A stretch of DNA of 64,000 nucleotides from assembly GCF_014196115.1 (NCBI RefSeq), contig NZ_JACIDB010000001.1, positions 744,001-808,000 on the forward strand, given 5' to 3'. Position numbers and translations under genes: made by a program. The notes under the pieces were generated by a model. It did no database searches. It was given only the letters and a program-made list of their open reading frames with translations, and had not been told where the DNA came from. Shown here in pieces: positions 46,592-57,646 of this stretch (position 1 is its first letter; the number at the start of each line of letters is the position of its first letter). This DNA comes from Sphingomonas aquatilis. GTDB lineage: Bacteria > Pseudomonadota > Alphaproteobacteria > Sphingomonadales > Sphingomonadaceae.

Positions 46592-46627
46592 AAAACATAC
46601 GGAAAACATACGCCCTGACCCGATAAT
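46592..46627 (+). promoter_or_regulatory. Candidate KdpE-controlled promoter: direct repeat and -10 box
   Basis: AAAACATACG occurs twice with an 11-bp period (46592-46601 and 46603-46612), one helical turn apart, as expected for a dimer of an OmpR-family regulator such as KdpE. A GATAAT box at 46622-46627 lies nine bases after the second repeat, so the repeats would overlap the -35 region of a promoter for torF and kdp. The assignment is inference from position and architecture. Confidence 0.55.
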
Positions 46628-46673
46628 CGCTCTCGAAACCCTACGGACGCACGGCCTAATTGCCTTGCCCGCA

Positions 46674-46711
46674 GGAGGATCCGGCGCCCGTTCGCGGCGC
46701 CCGGATCCTCC
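46674..46711. terminator. Stable hairpin in the kdp leader (perfect 11-bp stem)
   Basis: GGAGGATCCGG at 46674-46684 pairs exactly with CCGGATCCTCC at 46701-46711; further CG pairs with a bulge extend the stem inward. It lies between the candidate promoter and the torF-like start and has no T-run, so it may be an attenuator or mRNA stabiliser rather than a terminator of the deaminase transcript. Confidence 0.5.
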
Positions 46712-46732
46712 GTTCGTGGGAGGTTCGATTTC

Positions 46733-47581
46733 GTGCGTATCCGTTATTGTTTTGCCGTCGCCCTGCTGCCGATCGCGGCGCCCGCTTATGCCCAGAGCAC
46801 CGACACCGCGCCGCCGCCGGCCGTCACCGTCAACGGATCGGCCGCGATCCTGTCCGACTATCGCCTGCGCGGCATCTCGCAGACCGACGAGCATATGGCG
46901 GTGCAGGCCGGGCTGACCGTTGCCCACAAGAGCGGCATCTATGTCGGCGCCTGGGCGTCGAACCTTGCCGGCTGGGGCACGTTCGGCGGCGCCAATATGG
47001 AACTGGACCTGATCGGCGGGTACAAGACCAAGATCAGCCCGACCGGCACGCTCGACGTCGGCCTGACCTGGTACATGTATCCGGGCGGCGCCAACAAGAC
47101 CGACTATGCCGAACCCTATGTGAAGCTGTCGGGCACCACCGGCCCGGTGTCGCTGACCGCGGGTGCGGCCTATGCGCCCAAGCAGCAGGCGATCGGCAAA
47201 TGGTACGATAACGGCGCCAGCGCGGCGGCGGGCGTCTACGACCATCCCGGCGCCAAGAGCGACAATCTGTACGTCTGGGGCGACGGCGCGGCTGCGATCA
47301 TGGGCACGCCGTTCACCGCCAAGGCGCATATCGGCCACAGCTGGGGCATGGATGGCCTGGGCCCCAATGCCACCGCGCCGACGCCGACCGGCGATTATTG
47401 GGACTGGTCGCTGGGCGTCGACACCAGCTGGCACAATCTGACGCTGGGCGTGGCCTGGATCGATACGAACATTTCGGACCGCGACGCCGCCTATCTGCGG
47501 CCGAGCTTCAGCAAGGGACAGGACGGCACCGGCAACATCGCCGGCAGCACCGCGCTCGTCTCGCTCACCGCCGCCTTCTGA
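46733..47581 (+). CDS. TorF-family putative outer-membrane porin
   Basis: The 282-residue protein has a signal peptide (RIRYCFAVALLPIAAPAYA) and then VTVNGSAAILSDYRLRGISQTDEHMAVQAGLTVAHKSGIYVGAWASNL, the TorF (formerly Gcw_chp) signature, ending in the terminal Phe of a barrel (LVSLTAAF). Function of the family is not well established; it may act as a porin. GTG at 46733 follows GGGAGG. It lies 17 bp before a tiny ORF and kdpF, in the same direction as the whole potassium operon, which suggests it acts in outer-membrane passage of K+ or of solutes during low-K+ stress (inference). Confidence 0.88.
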   Translation: MRIRYCFAVALLPIAAPAYAQSTDTAPPPAVTVNGSAAILSDYRLRGISQTDEHMAVQAGLTVAHKSGIYVGAWASNLAGWGTFGGANMELDLIGGYKTKISPTGTLDVGLTWYMYPGGANKTDYAEPYVKLSGTTGPVSLTAGAAYAPKQQAIGKWYDNGASAAAGVYDHPGAKSDNLYVWGDGAAAIMGTPFTAKAHIGHSWGMDGLGPNATAPTPTGDYWDWSLGVDTSWHNLTLGVAWIDTNISDRDAAYLRPSFSKGQDGTGNIAGSTALVSLTAAF

Positions 47582-47597
47582 ACGGGGAGACCTTTCC

Positions 47598-47681
47598 ATG
47601 CAGGATATCATCTGGCTGTCGATCATCGGCGGGCTGTCGGCGCTGACGCTGGCCTATGCCCGCCTGTGCGACAAAGCGTGA
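47598..47681 (+). CDS. 27-residue membrane peptide upstream of kdpF
   Basis: ATG at 47598 follows GGGGAGACC and opens MQDIIWLSIIGG, then LSALTLAYARLCDKA, a single membrane helix with a short polar end. It is 10 bp before kdpF, in the same operon, and KdpF itself is a similar single-helix peptide. I believe similar tiny ORFs precede kdpF in other sphingomonads, so it could be a second small subunit of the Kdp complex. This is an inference. Confidence 0.65.
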   Translation: MQDIIWLSIIGGLSALTLAYARLCDKA

Positions 47682-47691
47682 GGGCGCGACC

Positions 47692-47781
47692 ATGACCATC
47701 GACCTGTGGCTCGCCGCCGCCTGCGCGCTCGGCCTGCTCGCCTATCTGGTGGCGGTATTGCTCCGCCCCGAACGCTTCTGA
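47692..47781 (+). CDS. kdpF: KdpF, small subunit of potassium-transporting ATPase
   Basis: The 29-residue single-helix peptide ([20 protein letters not shown] then AVLLRPERF) has the size and ending typical of KdpF (hydrophobic helix followed by LLRPE-F). KdpF stabilises the KdpABC complex at the membrane. It sits 10 bp after the 27-residue ORF and 13 bp before kdpA, in the same direction. Confidence 0.9.
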   Translation: MTIDLWLAAACALGLLAYLVAVLLRPERF

Positions 47782-47794
47782 AGGGAGCGCCGTC

Positions 47795-49498
47795 ATGACC
47801 ATCCAGGGTTGGGGCCTGATCCTCGCCTTCGTCGCGGTGCTGCTCGCCCTCGTCAAGCCGGTCGGCCTGTGGCTGTTCGCGCTGTACGAGGGGCGACGCA
47901 CGCCGCTCCATGCCGTGCTCGGCCCCGTCGAGCGCGGCTTCTATCGTTTGTCGGGCATCGACCCGGCGGAAGAGCAGGGCTGGCGCCGCTACGCCGTCCA
48001 TATGCTGCTGTTCAACATCGCGCTGATGCTGTTCACCTATGCCGTGCTGCGCTTGCAGGCGGTGCTGCCGCTCAACCCGCTGCATTATGCGGGCGTGGGC
48101 GCGGACGGTGCGTTCAACACCGCGATCAGCTTCACCACCAATACCAACTGGCAATGGTATGCGGGCGAATCGACGCTGTCGAACCTCAGCCAGATGCTGG
48201 CGCTGACCATCCACAATTTCACGTCGGCAGCGACGGGCATCGCGCTCGCCTTCGCGCTGTTCCGCGGTTTCGCGCGGCGGAAGGCGAGTGGCATCGGCAA
48301 CTTCTGGGCCGACATGACCCGGATCACCCTGTACCTGCTGCTGCCGGCGTGCATCGTCTACACGATCTTCCTGATCGCGAGCGGCGTGCCGCAGACGCTG
48401 GCCGGATCGGTCGACGTGACGACGCTGGAGGGGCTGCGCCAGACGCTGGCGCTGGGCCCGGTCGCCAGCCAGGAAGCGATCAAGATGCTCGGCACCAACG
48501 GTGGCGGCTTCTTCAACGCCAATAGCGCGCATCCGCTCGAAAACCCCGGCGCGCTGGTCAATTTCGTGCAGATGGCGTCGATCTTCGTGATCGGCATGGG
48601 CCTGACCTGGACGTTCGGCAAGGCGGTGGGCGACACGCGCCAGGGCTGGGCGATCCTGGCGGCAATGATGCTGCTGCTCCTGGCCGGCGTCGGCGTCACC
48701 TATTGGCAGGAAGCGGCGGGCAACCCGGTGCTGCACCATCTGGGCGTCGCGGGCGGCAACATGGAGGGCAAGGAGGTGCGCTTCGGCATCGCCGCGTCCG
48801 CCTTGTTCTCGGTCGTCACCACGGCGGCGTCGTGCGGCGCGGTCAATGCGATGCACGACAGCTTTACCGCGCTGGGCGGCATGATCCCGCTGATCAACAT
48901 GCAGCTGGGCGAAGTGGTGGTCGGCGGCGTCGGTGCCGGTATCTATGGCTTCCTGCTGTTCGCCATCCTCGCCGTCTTCGTCGCCGGCCTGATGGTCGGG
49001 CGCACGCCCGAATATGTCGGCAAGAAGATCGAGGCGCGCGAGGTGAAGCTCGCCGTGCTGGCGATCGCGGTGCTGCCGCTGGTGATCCTGGGCGGCACGG
49101 CGCTGTCCGCAGTCGCGCAGGCGGGCCTTGCCGGGCCGCTCAATAAGGGGCCGCATGGCTTCAGTGAAATCCTGTACGCCTTCACCAGCGCGGTCGGGAA
49201 CAACGGATCGGCCTTTGCCGGCCTGACCGCGGGTACGCCCTGGTACAACGGCCTGCTGGGCGTCGCGATGTGGATCGGGCGGTTCTTCGTGATCGTGCCG
49301 ATGCTGGCGATCGCCGGCAGCCTTGCCGCCAAGCGCCACACGCCGGCGGGCGCGGGATCCTTCCCGACCACCGGCGGCCTGTGGGTCGGCCTGCTGGTCG
49401 GCATCATCCTGGTGCTGGGCGGCCTCACCTTCCTGCCGAGCCTCGCCCTCGGTCCCATTGCCGATCATCTCGCGATGATCGGTGGCCAGCTTTCGTAA
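47795..49498 (+). CDS. kdpA: KdpA, K+-binding/translocating subunit
   Basis: The 567-residue membrane protein has ten hydrophobic segments and the filter-like loops of the SKT superfamily: [11 protein letters not shown] near residue 115, [18 protein letters not shown] near 230, a third near [17 protein letters not shown] and a fourth in [12 protein letters not shown] near 470. KdpA forms the K+-selective path of the KdpFABC pump, which takes up potassium with high affinity when it is scarce. AAGGGAG lies seven bases before the ATG. Confidence 0.97.
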   Translation: MTIQGWGLILAFVAVLLALVKPVGLWLFALYEGRRTPLHAVLGPVERGFYRLSGIDPAEEQGWRRYAVHMLLFNIALMLFTYAVLRLQAVLPLNPLHYAGVGADGAFNTAISFTTNTNWQWYAGESTLSNLSQMLALTIHNFTSAATGIALAFALFRGFARRKASGIGNFWADMTRITLYLLLPACIVYTIFLIASGVPQTLAGSVDVTTLEGLRQTLALGPVASQEAIKMLGTNGGGFFNANSAHPLENPGALVNFVQMASIFVIGMGLTWTFGKAVGDTRQGWAILAAMMLLLLAGVGVTYWQEAAGNPVLHHLGVAGGNMEGKEVRFGIAASALFSVVTTAASCGAVNAMHDSFTALGGMIPLINMQLGEVVVGGVGAGIYGFLLFAILAVFVAGLMVGRTPEYVGKKIEAREVKLAVLAIAVLPLVILGGTALSAVAQAGLAGPLNKGPHGFSEILYAFTSAVGNNGSAFAGLTAGTPWYNGLLGVAMWIGRFFVIVPMLAIAGSLAAKRHTPAGAGSFPTTGGLWVGLLVGIILVLGGLTFLPSLALGPIADHLAMIGGQLS

Positions 49499-49512
49499 GG
49501 GGCGCCGTCATC

Positions 49513-51546
<2,034 letters not shown>

Positions 51547-51558
51547 GGAGTAGATATA

Positions 51559-52128
51559 ATGGGTAAGGATTTCTCTTCGGCACTGCGGCCGGCGATCGTA
51601 ATGACATTGCTGTTCGCGGCGTTGCTCGGCATCGTCTATCCGCTGGCGATGGCCGGCGTCGGCCAGATCGTCTTCCCCCATCAGGCGAACGGCAGCCTGA
51701 TCGAACAGGGCGGGCGCGTGATCGGGTCGGACGTGGTGGGCCAAGCGTTCACGTCGGACCGCTATTTCCAGACGCGCCCCTCCGCGGCGGGCAAGGGTTA
51801 TGACGGCATGGCGTCGAGCGGATCGAACCTCGGCCCGGCGAGCAAGGCACTGGCCGATCGCGTCACCGCCGATGTGGCGAAGCGCCGGGCGGAGGGCGTG
51901 ACGGGGCCGATCCCCGCCGATCTCGTCACCACCAGCGGATCGGGCCTCGACCCCGATCTGTCGCCGGAGGCAGCGCTGGCGCAGGCCCCCCGCATCGCAC
52001 GCGTCCGCGGCTTGCCGGTGGCACGCATCGAAGCGCTGGTCGCCGCGGCGACCGAGGCCCCCGTGCTGGGCGAACCCCATGTAAATGTGCTTGCACTCAA
52101 CCGCGCGCTCGACGCATCCCGCAGGTGA
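51559..52128 (+). CDS. kdpC: KdpC, accessory subunit of the K+-ATPase
   Basis: The 189-residue protein has one N-terminal membrane helix (ALRPAIVMTLLFAALLGIVYPLAMAGVGQIVFP) and the extracytoplasmic KdpC domain with IGSDVVGQAFTSDRYFQTRPSAAGKGYDGMASSGSNLGP and VTTSGSGLDPDLSPEAALAQAPRIARVRGL, both hallmark blocks. KdpC helps KdpB bind ATP and holds the complex together. The stop shares one base with the next ATG (TGATG). Confidence 0.96.
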   Translation: MGKDFSSALRPAIVMTLLFAALLGIVYPLAMAGVGQIVFPHQANGSLIEQGGRVIGSDVVGQAFTSDRYFQTRPSAAGKGYDGMASSGSNLGPASKALADRVTADVAKRRAEGVTGPIPADLVTTSGSGLDPDLSPEAALAQAPRIARVRGLPVARIEALVAAATEAPVLGEPHVNVLALNRALDASRR

Positions 52129-54791
52129 TGAGCGACGGCCGGCCCGACCCCCAGGCATTGCTGCGTCAGGCGGCGCAGGAGGGTCGCGGCCGCCTGAAGA
52201 TCTTCCTCGGGGCGGCACCGGGCGTCGGCAAGACGTTCGAGATGCTGTCCGAGGGGAAGGCGCGGGCGCGCGAGGGCGTCGATGTCGTCGTCGGCGTGGT
52301 CGAGACGCACGGCCGCGCCGAGACGGAGGCGCTGACCCGCGGGTTCGAGATCCTGCCGCGCCTCGCCATTCCCTATGAGGGGCGGACGCTGCACGAGATG
52401 GACCTCGATGCGCTGATCGCCCGCGCCCCCCGCCTCGCGCTGGTCGACGAGCTGGCGCATACCAATGCGCCGGGCAGCCGCCACCCCAAGCGCCATCAGG
52501 ACGTCGAGGAACTGCTCGCTGCGGGGATCGACGTCTATTCGACAATCAACATCCAGCATGTCGAAAGCCTCAACGACATCGTCGCGGGCTTTACCCATGT
52601 CCGGGTGCGCGAGACGGTGCCCGACAGCGTGCTGGAGGCGGCCGAGATTGAGGTCGTCGACATCCCGCCCGACGAGCTGATCGAGCGGCTGAAGGCGGGC
52701 AAGGTCTATCTGCCGCAGGAGGCGACGCGCGCGCTCCAGCATTTCTTTTCCAAATCCAATCTGTCTGCGTTGCGCGAACTGGCGCTGACCCGCGCTGCGC
52801 AGGCGGTCGACGCGCAGATGCTGGAGCATGTCCGCGCGCTGGGCGTCGGCGGCACCTGGGCGGGGGCGGAGCGGATCGTCGTCGCGATCAACGAACTGGC
52901 GGGCGGCGAGGGGCTGGTGCGAGCGGGCAAGCGCGTCGCGGACGGGTTGCGCGGGCCGTGGACGGCGCTGTTCATCGAAACGCCGCGCGTGGCCGCGTTC
53001 AGCGACGCGCAGCACGCCCGCGTCGCGGCGGCGATGACGCTGGCGACACAGCTGGGCGCGACGGTGGTGACCGTCCCTGCGGCGGGGGTGGTCGAGGGGA
53101 TCAAGGCCTATCTGGCCGATGCCCGCGCGACGCAGCTGATCGTCGGCAAGTCGCGGCGGTCGCGCTGGTTCGAGTTGCGGCATGGTTCGGTGGTCGACCG
53201 GCTGGTGCGCGAGACGCCGGGCGTGACCGTCCACGTGCTGCCGGTTGCGGGTGGTGCGGCAAAGCCCGAACGCCTGCCGCGCCGGCGTGGCGCATGGGGC
53301 ACGCGGCTGGGCTATGTCGCCACCAGCGCGATGATCGCGGGCGTCACCGGCGCCGGCACCGCGCTGTTCCGGGTGCTGCAGCTGGGCAACGTCGGCATGC
53401 TGTACCTGCTGCCGGTGATGGCGGCGGCGAGCCTGTTCGGGCTGCGCACCGGCCTGTTCGCGGGGCTGGCATCGAGCCTGGCCTATAACTTCTTCTTCCT
53501 GCCGCCGACCGGCACGTTCACGATCAGCAATCCCGAAAACGTGATTTCGGTGTTCGTGCTGCTGGGCGTCGCCTTCGTCACCAGCCATCTCGCCGCGCGG
53601 GTACGGGCGCAGGCGGACCTCGCCAGCCAGAGCGCGCGGACCAATGCCGCGCTGACCGGCTTCCTGCGCCAGTTGACCGAACTGGCCGACGATGCGGCGG
53701 TGAAGCGCGCCACCTGTCGCGAAATCGCGCATATCCTCGACGTGCATAGCGTGCTGCTGGGTGCGGGCGCCGGCGGATTGGACGTGCAGGCCGCCGATGC
53801 GGAGGGGTATCAGCTCGGCACGCTCGATCTCGCCGCGGCGCAATGGGCGTTCGACAATGCGACGACGACGGGGCGCGGATCGGGCACGCTGACCGCATCG
53901 GACTGGGTGTTCCACCCGCTGTCGCATGCCGGACGGACGCTGGCGGTGCTGGGCCTCGCGCGCGACGGCGGCGGTGATCCCGTGCGCGCCGACCAATTGC
54001 CGCTGCTGACCAGCCTGATCGACCAGGCGGCGATGGTGCTGGAACGGCTGCGGCTGGAAGGCGAGATGCGCGACGTCGAGACGATTCGCACCCGCGATCG
54101 CCTGCGCGGCGCCTTGCTGTCGTCGGTCAGCCACGACCTGCGCACGCCGCTGACCGCGGTGAAGGCTGCTGCCGCTGAGCTGCGCCACGGCGTGACGCCG
54201 GATCTGGTTACGACGATCGAGGTCGAGACGCGGCGGCTGGACCGGTTCGTCGCCAATCTGCTCGACATGGCGCGGATCGAGGCGGGGGCGCTGACGCTGG
54301 CGATCGAGCCGACCGACCTTGCCGATGCGGTGACGGGCGCGGCGCATGATGCGCGCGCGGCGCTCGCCGGTCATGCGATCCGGCTGGACGTGCCGCCCGA
54401 CCTGCCGCTGGTCCGCTGCGACGCGCAGCTGCTGCATCATTGCCTGCTCAACCTGCTCGACAATGCGGGGCGCTATGCGGATCCGGGCACCGCGATCCGC
54501 ATCGTCGGCGCGCATCGCGGCGCGACCTTGCGGTTGTCGGTGGTCGACGAGGGGCCGGGCCTGCCGCCGGGAGCGGAAAGCGCGATCTTCGACACGTTCC
54601 GCCGCTTCGACGGATCGGATCGCTCGGCGGGGGGCACGGGGCTGGGCCTTGCCATCGTCAAGGCGTTTGCGGAGGCGATGGGCGTCGGCGTGGAGGCGGC
54701 CAATCGCGACGATGGCGCAGGCGCCCGGTTTACGCTGGTCTTCCCGTCCGCGACGATCGTACGCGACGCAATGGTCGAGGGGCAGGTCTGA
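52128..54791 (+). CDS. kdpD: KdpD, K+-sensing histidine kinase
   Basis: The 887-residue kinase has an N-terminal KdpD domain with Walker A LKIFLGAAPGVGKTFEML and LALVDELAHTNAPGSRHPKRHQDVEELL, a universal-stress-like domain (RIVVAINELAGGEGLVRAGKRVADGLRG), four helices of a DUF4118 membrane region (LLPVMAAASLFGLRTGLFAGLASSL), a GAF-like part, then HisKA (SSVSHDLRTPLTAVKA), NLLDNAGRY, and GGTGLGLAIVKAFAEAMG. It senses low potassium and phosphorylates KdpE. The start is ATG 52128 overlapping the kdpC stop; GTG 52125 would add one residue. Confidence 0.96.
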   Translation: MSDGRPDPQALLRQAAQEGRGRLKIFLGAAPGVGKTFEMLSEGKARAREGVDVVVGVVETHGRAETEALTRGFEILPRLAIPYEGRTLHEMDLDALIARAPRLALVDELAHTNAPGSRHPKRHQDVEELLAAGIDVYSTINIQHVESLNDIVAGFTHVRVRETVPDSVLEAAEIEVVDIPPDELIERLKAGKVYLPQEATRALQHFFSKSNLSALRELALTRAAQAVDAQMLEHVRALGVGGTWAGAERIVVAINELAGGEGLVRAGKRVADGLRGPWTALFIETPRVAAFSDAQHARVAAAMTLATQLGATVVTVPAAGVVEGIKAYLADARATQLIVGKSRRSRWFELRHGSVVDRLVRETPGVTVHVLPVAGGAAKPERLPRRRGAWGTRLGYVATSAMIAGVTGAGTALFRVLQLGNVGMLYLLPVMAAASLFGLRTGLFAGLASSLAYNFFFLPPTGTFTISNPENVISVFVLLGVAFVTSHLAARVRAQADLASQSARTNAALTGFLRQLTELADDAAVKRATCREIAHILDVHSVLLGAGAGGLDVQAADAEGYQLGTLDLAAAQWAFDNATTTGRGSGTLTASDWVFHPLSHAGRTLAVLGLARDGGGDPVRADQLPLLTSLIDQAAMVLERLRLEGEMRDVETIRTRDRLRGALLSSVSHDLRTPLTAVKAAAAELRHGVTPDLVTTIEVETRRLDRFVANLLDMARIEAGALTLAIEPTDLADAVTGAAHDARAALAGHAIRLDVPPDLPLVRCDAQLLHHCLLNLLDNAGRYADPGTAIRIVGAHRGATLRLSVVDEGPGLPPGAESAIFDTFRRFDGSDRSAGGTGLGLAIVKAFAEAMGVGVEAANRDDGAGARFTLVFPSATIVRDAMVEGQV

Positions 54792-55459
54792 TGGCGCGCG
54801 TGCTGGTGGTGGATGACGAGCCGGCGATCCGGCGGTTGCTCCGCCAGACGCTGGAGCGCGCCGGCCACGACGTGATCGACGCCGCCGATGCGCGCGCGGC
54901 GCTGGCCGCGGTGGCGCAGGACGCGCCGGATGCGGTGCTGCTCGATCTGGGGTTGCCGGGGCGGGATGGGCTGGAGCTGGTGCCGGTCATCGCGCGGACG
55001 CCGGGGATCGCGCTGCTGGTCGTCTCCGCGCGTGATGCGACCGAGGACAAGGTCGCTGCACTCGACCTCGGCGCGGACGATTACGTGACCAAGCCGTTCG
55101 ACAGCGAGGAATTGCTCGCCCGCCTGCGCGTTGCGCTCCGACGCAGCGAGGCGAAGGGCGGCGGCGTGGTGCGCGCGGGCGAGGTGACGATCGATCCCGC
55201 CGCGCACCGCGTCGAACGCGCGGGCGCGGAGGTGCATCTGACGCGCAAGGAATATGAGGTGCTGACGCTGCTCGCCGACCATGCCGGGCGCGTCGTGACG
55301 CACAAACTGATCCTGCAGCGCGTGTGGGGCGGTCACGATCCGAAGGTCGAATATCTCCGCATCGTGATCCGCAACCTGCGCCAAAAGCTGGAGGCGCCGC
55401 GCCCCGTCGGCAGCCTGATCGCGAACGAACAGGGGATCGGCTATCGGCTGATCGGGTAG
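54791..55459 (+). CDS. kdpE: KdpE, OmpR-family response regulator
   Basis: The 222-residue regulator has an acidic pair in VVDDEPAI, the phospho-acceptor Asp in AVLLDLGLPGRDG near residue 52, the conserved Lys in YVTKPFD, and an OmpR-type winged helix (EVHLTRKEYEVLTLLADHAGRVVTHKLILQRVWGG, VEYLRIVIRNLRQKLE). It would activate the torF-kdp promoter; the paired AAAACATACG repeats at 46592-46612 are the proposed sites. ATG at 54791 is the last base of the kdpD stop. Confidence 0.96.
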   Translation: MARVLVVDDEPAIRRLLRQTLERAGHDVIDAADARAALAAVAQDAPDAVLLDLGLPGRDGLELVPVIARTPGIALLVVSARDATEDKVAALDLGADDYVTKPFDSEELLARLRVALRRSEAKGGGVVRAGEVTIDPAAHRVERAGAEVHLTRKEYEVLTLLADHAGRVVTHKLILQRVWGGHDPKVEYLRIVIRNLRQKLEAPRPVGSLIANEQGIGYRLIG

Positions 55460-55468
55460 GCTTTTTCG

Positions 55469-55550
55469 CCCTCACCCTTCGCCGGCTTTGCCGGCTCTTC
55501 CCTCTCCCGCTGGGAGAGGGAGGGAGCGCTGAGGCGCGGAAGGGTGAGGG
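55469..55550. repeat. Nested palindromic repeat (REP-like) after kdpE
   Basis: Outer arms CCCTCACCCTTC (55469-55480) and GAAGGGTGAGGG (55539-55550) are exact reverse complements. Inside are CCCTCTCCC (55500-55508) and GGGAGAGGG (55512-55520), and a direct GCCGGC repeat around TTT (55481-55495). The unit looks like the dispersed 'CCCTCACCCTTC...CCCTCTCCC' elements common in proteobacterial genomes and, lying between convergent genes, may terminate both. That distribution is known to me in general, not shown here. Confidence 0.75.
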
Positions 55551-55572
55551 TGATGTCAGCCGGTCCGGGATA

Positions 55573-56463
55573 TCACGCGGCCTCGTGCCCTTCCGCCAAC
55601 GCACGGTCGATATCCGCTGCGCTGTGGCGTTCGGTTAGGAAGGTGCCGGGCGTGCCGGTCAGGCGGTTGACGATGCGGCCGCGGCGGACGCCTTCGCGTG
55701 CGGCGATCGTATCGGTCCAGCGGCGGACGTTCGGATAGTCCTCGACCGACAGGAACTTTTGCGCACTGTAGATGCCGTCCATCAGCCCGCCATACCAAGG
55801 CCACGCCGCGATATCGGCGATCGTATAGTCGTCGCCCGCGAGGAATGCGTTGTCGGCTAGCCGCGTGTCGAGCACGTGCAGCTGGCGCTTCGCCTCCATC
55901 GCATAGCGGTCGATCGCATATTCGATGCGGAAGGGCGCGTAGGCGTAGAAATGGCCGAAGCCGCCGCCGACGAAGGGCGCCGAGCCCATCTGCCACATCA
56001 GCCAATTGAGCGTTTCGACCCGCGCCGGGCCGGAGGCGGGCAGGAACGCGCCGAAGCTTTCGGCGAGGTGGATCAGGATCGATCCGCTTTCGAACAGGTG
56101 CAGCGGCCGATCGCTGCGGCGGTCGAGCAGCGCCGGGATTTTCGAATTGGGATTGATCGCGACGAAGCCGCTGCCGAACTGGTCGCCCTTGCCGATCTCG
56201 ATCGGCCAGGCGTCATAGTCCGCGCCCGCATGGCCGGCGGCGAGCAGCTCTTCGAGCATGATCGTCACCTTCTGCCCGTTGGGGGTGCCCAGCGAATAGA
56301 GTTGCAGGCCATGGTCGCCAGTGGGGAGGTCGCGTTGTTGCGTCGCGCCGGAGATGGGGCGGTTGATGCTGGCGAACTGGCCGCCGTTGCCCGGGTTCCA
56401 CGTCCACACCTCGGGCGGGACGTAGCCGGCGGGCTGGTTGTTGGCACTGGTGTCGTCGGCCAT
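55573..56463 (-). CDS. yghU: Glutathione S-transferase, YghU type
   Basis: The 296-residue protein has the long N-terminal extension of the YghU/Ure2p-like group (YVPPEVWTWNPGNGGQFASINRPISGATQQRDLPTGDHGLQLYSLGTPNGQKVTIMLEELL, in parts), the thioredoxin-like fold with NPNSKIPALLDR and LFESGSILIHLAESFG, and a helical C-terminal domain (WLMWQMGSAPFVGGGFGHFYAYAPF, DDYTIADIAAWPWYGG). YghU-type enzymes have disulfide reductase and peroxidase activity with two glutathiones. It is convergent with kdpE, across the palindromic repeat. Confidence 0.93.
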   Translation of the reverse strand: MADDTSANNQPAGYVPPEVWTWNPGNGGQFASINRPISGATQQRDLPTGDHGLQLYSLGTPNGQKVTIMLEELLAAGHAGADYDAWPIEIGKGDQFGSGFVAINPNSKIPALLDRRSDRPLHLFESGSILIHLAESFGAFLPASGPARVETLNWLMWQMGSAPFVGGGFGHFYAYAPFRIEYAIDRYAMEAKRQLHVLDTRLADNAFLAGDDYTIADIAAWPWYGGLMDGIYSAQKFLSVEDYPNVRRWTDTIAAREGVRRGRIVNRLTGTPGTFLTERHSAADIDRALAEGHEAA

Positions 56464-56518
56464 CGATCGGGCTCCTCATGGGTCGGGCGCTGAACGCGCG
56501 AAAGGGGGTTTGGCGCCG

Positions 56519-57646
56519 TCAGGGGATCGTGAGGCGGAAACGGGTCGGCGCATCGGAGGCTAGCGTCAACGTGCCGCCATGCGCCAGCGCGATCTGCCGC
56601 GCGAGGCTGAGGCCCACACCGGTGCCGTCCGCCTTGGTGGTATGGAAGGGGCGGAAGATGCGGGCGACGGCGTCTGCGGGAACGCCGGCGCCATTGTCCT
56701 CTATCTCGATGGCCAGCGTGTCGCTTGCCGTGACGCGCAACGCCACCTGCGCCCCGGCGGCGTGCGCCGTGGTGGCCGCTTCGGCGGCGTTCTGTAGCAG
56801 CGCCCAGACCGCCTGCACGATCTGGTCGCGATCGAGCGTCCAGGCGTCGGCATCCGCCGCCACCGATAGTGCGACGGCGGGCCATCGCGTGGCGAACAAT
56901 CGCGCGAGATCGTCCGTCAGCTCGCCCACCGGCACCGCACGCCGCGTGGGTTCCGGCAGGCGGGCAATGGCGCGATAGGCTTCGGTGAAGCGCTGCAACC
57001 CCTCTGCGCGGCGCGCGAGCGTGTCGAGGATCTCGCGCAGCAACGCCACGTCGACCTGCGGCCGCGCGACCGCGACGGCGCCGCTTTCGGCGAGCGAGGC
57101 GATGGGGGCGAGGCCGTTGAGCAATTCGTGCCCCAGGACCTGGATCATCTCCGCGCTGGCGCGGGCTTCGGCGGCGCGCTCCTCCTGTTCGATGTCGATC
57201 AGCGCGGCGACGTCCTGCCCATTGGCAACGCGCACGCGGTCGATCCGCCAGCCGCGGCCTTCGTGGCGCAGATGGGTGGCGGTGGCATCGGTCAGCGCCG
57301 GCGGCACGGGAAGGATACGGTCGTCGGTCGCGAACAGACGGCGCGCGGCGCGGTTGAGCGCGCGCGCGGCAGTCGCGTCGATCGCCAGCAGCGGCGTCGG
57401 CGCGGCGTCGAGCAACAGGCGCAAGACCAGCCCGTCGGCGTCGTCGGTCCGTGCCGGGTCCGGTCGGACTGCATCGCGCGGGCGCGCCACAAGCCACCAG
57501 TTGAGCGCAGCGAGCCACAGCGCAACCAGCGCTGCGCCAACGCCCAGGCCCCAGGTGCCCTGCTGCCAGGCGAGCGCCGCGACGATGCCCGCCACGACCA
57601 GTCCGAAGCTGAGGGCGATGGGCGAGGGCCCGCGCTTAAAGACCAT
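56519..57646 (-). CDS. NtrY-like membrane sensor histidine kinase
   Basis: The 375-residue kinase begins with two hydrophobic segments (IALSFGLVVAGIVAALAW; LGVGAALVALWLAALNWWLV), then a PAS-like part (LLLDAAPTPLLAIDATAARALNRAARRLF), a HisKA box with IQVLGHELLNGLAPIASLAE, and an ATPase with ALLQNAAEAATTAHAAG, EDNGAGVP and GTGVGLSLARQIALAHGG. The HELLNGL box is the one of NtrY/PrsK-like kinases. Its ATG lies inside the last codons of the regulator gene (11-bp overlap), so the two form a coupled pair. The likely target is the divergent export system. Confidence 0.88.
   Translation of the reverse strand: MVFKRGPSPIALSFGLVVAGIVAALAWQQGTWGLGVGAALVALWLAALNWWLVARPRDAVRPDPARTDDADGLVLRLLLDAAPTPLLAIDATAARALNRAARRLFATDDRILPVPPALTDATATHLRHEGRGWRIDRVRVANGQDVAALIDIEQEERAAEARASAEMIQVLGHELLNGLAPIASLAESGAVAVARPQVDVALLREILDTLARRAEGLQRFTEAYRAIARLPEPTRRAVPVGELTDDLARLFATRWPAVALSVAADADAWTLDRDQIVQAVWALLQNAAEAATTAHAAGAQVALRVTASDTLAIEIEDNGAGVPADAVARIFRPFHTTKADGTGVGLSLARQIALAHGGTLTLASDAPTRFRLTIP

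Noticed and set aside
51798..54515. Very long antisense open frame (905 codons) opposite kdpC/kdpD
   Set aside because: It mirrors real coding DNA on the other strand; the Arg/His/Gln-rich composition without domains is typical of antisense frames in GC-rich genes.
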